NCBI GenBank assembly: GCA_022648295.1
Contig: JALCME010000008.1
Span: 62,001-126,000, forward strand
Reading direction: 5' to 3'
From: Bacteroides sp.
GTDB lineage: Bacteria > Bacteroidota > Bacteroidia > Bacteroidales > Bacteroidaceae
DNA length: 64,000 nt
The notes beneath the pieces are model-generated. The model was not told where the DNA came from. It worked only from the letters and a program-made list of their open reading frames with translations, and ran no database searches. Positions 62,968-64,000 of this stretch are shown here, piece by piece (within the stretch, counting starts at the first letter, position 1; each line of letters begins with the position of its first letter). A program made the translations under genes and the position numbers.

Positions 62968-63726
62968 ATGAAGATACTCTATAATATTTATCAGATTTGC
63001 TTCGCCTTACCACTGCTATTGATATTAACAATACTTACCGCCTTAACTACCATCATCGGTTCTCTCATCGGAGGCGCACATACATGGGGATACTACCCTG
63101 GCAAAATATGGTCGGAACTTATTTGCCTGTTCCTTTTGATTCCCGTAAAAGTACGTGGAAGGGAAAAGTTGCATAAAAGGACGTCATACGTCTTCGTTCC
63201 CAATCATCAGGGAGCTTTTGATATCTTTCTCATATATGGATTCATAGGGCGTAACTTTAAATGGATGATGAAAAAGAGCTTGCGGAGAATCCCGTTTGTA
63301 GGAAAAGCATGCGAAAGCGCCGGTCATATCTTTGTAAATAGATCCGGTCCTAAAAAGGTATTGGAGACTATTCAAAAAGCCAAATCTTCCTTAAAAGACG
63401 GAGTTTCATTAGTCGTTTTTCCGGAAGGTGCACGAACTTTTACCGGACACATGGGCTACTTCAAGAAAGGGGCTTTTCAACTGGCTGACGAATTACAATT
63501 AGAAGTCGTTCCAGTCACCATTGACGGTTCATTTGAAATATTACCACGGACAGCTAAATGGATTCACCGTCACCGGATGATACTTACCATTCATGACCCC
63601 ATTCCACCCAGCGGACAGGGAAATGACAACATAAAAGAAACACTGGCAAAAGCTTATGTAGCTGTGGAAAGCGCTTTACCTGACAAGTATAAGGGTATGG
63701 TAAGAAATGAAGATCAAGATCGTTAG
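62968..63726 (+). CDS. plsC: 1-acyl-sn-glycerol-3-phosphate acyltransferase
   Basis: The 252-residue inner-membrane enzyme acylates lysophosphatidic acid to phosphatidic acid. After an N-terminal helix pair (about residues 10-30 and 50-65) it has NHQGAFD (HX4D) and VFPEGARTFTG, the two conserved blocks. It has its own promoter and terminator. A shorter, soluble-looking relative lies at 45.8 kb. Confidence 0.93.
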   Translation: MKILYNIYQICFALPLLLILTILTALTTIIGSLIGGAHTWGYYPGKIWSELICLFLLIPVKVRGREKLHKRTSYVFVPNHQGAFDIFLIYGFIGRNFKWMMKKSLRRIPFVGKACESAGHIFVNRSGPKKVLETIQKAKSSLKDGVSLVVFPEGARTFTGHMGYFKKGAFQLADELQLEVVPVTIDGSFEILPRTAKWIHRHRMILTIHDPIPPSGQGNDNIKETLAKAYVAVESALPDKYKGMVRNEDQDR

Positions 63727-63728
63727 CA

Positions 63729-63758
63729 CATCATACTCTTTTTTAAAAGAGTATGATG
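63729..63758 (+). terminator. Hairpin terminator after plsC
   Basis: CATCATACTCTTTT and its exact complement, with a 2-base loop, start 2 bp after the plsC stop. The tract after it is weak in T, but the U-rich stem arm may help. Confidence 0.7.
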
Positions 63759-63794
63759 ATTTAGGAATATTCAGCAAATAATATCTGGAATCTT

Positions 63795-64000
63795 CTATTT
63801 ATCTGCTTCAGCTTTAGCTTCCACATTCTGCTCCATACGGCGATGCTCATCTATCAACTGCATGTTTTCCTTTGCTTTTGAAAGAAAGTCTTTGACCATT
63901 TTATTACTTTTAAATGATAAAGGAGCATCCTTAACAATATCTTCAATCTGCGGCGTCATCACCGGATAAGGTAAAGTACTACATAACATAATGAAGACAT
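63795..64000 (-). CDS. C-terminal fragment of an unknown protein, running off the window
   Basis: The frame enters from the right edge (no stop within the last codons) and ends at 63795. The visible part, about 67 residues, is helical and charged, ending EQNVEAKAEADK, with TPQIEDIVKDAPLSFKSNKM before it. No family is recognisable from so little. The internal ATG at 63989 could be a start, but the open frame upstream makes a longer gene more likely. Confidence 0.5.
   Translation of the reverse strand, partial: VFIMLCSTLPYPVMTPQIEDIVKDAPLSFKSNKMVKDFLSKAKENMQLIDEHRRMEQNVEAKAEADK

Noticed and set aside
1..64000. tRNA, rRNA, CRISPR or insertion sequence
   Set aside because: I saw no cloverleaf, no conserved rRNA blocks, no regular repeat-spacer array and no transposase or integrase gene. 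Short RNAs could be missed by eye.

Overview
The window looks like a chromosomal segment of a Bacteroides species or a very close relative. The evidence is a moderately AT-rich sequence, many promoters with the Bacteroidales -7 element TAnnTTTG (often TATCTTTG), few Shine-Dalgarno sequences, and typical families: Nudix-type AraR, GH97, pyrophosphate-dependent phosphofructokinase, DUF6266, a NagB/PIG-L fusion, FtsX-type permeases and ECF sigma factors with small membrane partners. I see no phage, insertion sequence, CRISPR array, rRNA or tRNA; it reads as core and carbohydrate-utilisation genome.

Layout. 0.2-2.1 kb: three small envelope-type genes (YtxH-like, holin-like, unknown) converging on manA. 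2.2-6.0 kb: galactose operon galM-MFS transporter-galK, closed by a strong hairpin. 6.0-6.7 kb: a non-coding stretch with nested inverted repeats, short tandem repeats and a tandem 24-bp operator-like element. 6.7-17.8 kb: arabinose operon (lipoprotein mutarotase, Na+ symporter, AraR regulator, araD, araA, araB, GH97, GH51), followed by transketolase and rpiB, which feed xylulose-5-phosphate into the pentose phosphate pathway. 20.8-22.2 kb: a GH28 pectinase-type enzyme. 22.3-25.5 kb: TPR gene plus a four-subunit 2-oxoacid:ferredoxin oxidoreductase with a 57-residue membrane protein hidden between two subunits. 25.7-30.7 kb: putative porin, periplasmic-binding-type protein and convergent nadE. 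30.8-31.8 kb: perR-rubrerythrin peroxide-defence pair with a clear promoter and palindromic operator. 32.0-34.3 kb: ECF sigma factor operon ending in an outer-membrane-like protein. 34.4-41.7 kb: guanine-deaminase-like enzyme, FadL/OmpP1-like porin with a low-complexity partner, prmA, and two FtsX-type permeases without an ATPase. 41.9-44.5 kb: GH25 lysozyme-like protein and pfp. 44.6-47.3 kb: a perfect 20-bp inverted repeat in front of a DUF6266 gene, a small helical protein, an acyltransferase and a nitrilase-family amidase. 47.4-52.5 kb: a NagB/PIG-L fusion whose deaminase site is degenerate, and a large secreted amidase with an inserted domain. 52.6-61.6 kb: a TusA-like protein without the usual cysteine, YgiQ radical SAM enzyme, mfd, a polyprenol-phosphate mannosyltransferase, dihydroorotase and a stand-alone MetH reactivation domain. 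61.8-64.0 kb: a second ECF sigma factor with a four-helix membrane partner, plsC, and a fragment running off the window.

How it works together. The first third is a sugar-import and catabolism block: galactose and arabinose are released by periplasmic hydrolases, mutarotated, imported, isomerised and phosphorylated, with one apparent regulatory site in front of the 11-kb arabinose operon. The rest is housekeeping, envelope and redox functions. The items most worth a second look are the degenerate NagB domain, the inverted repeat at 44.6 kb, the tandem operator at 6.6 kb, the GH97 inside the arabinose operon, and the small membrane protein inside the oxidoreductase operon.
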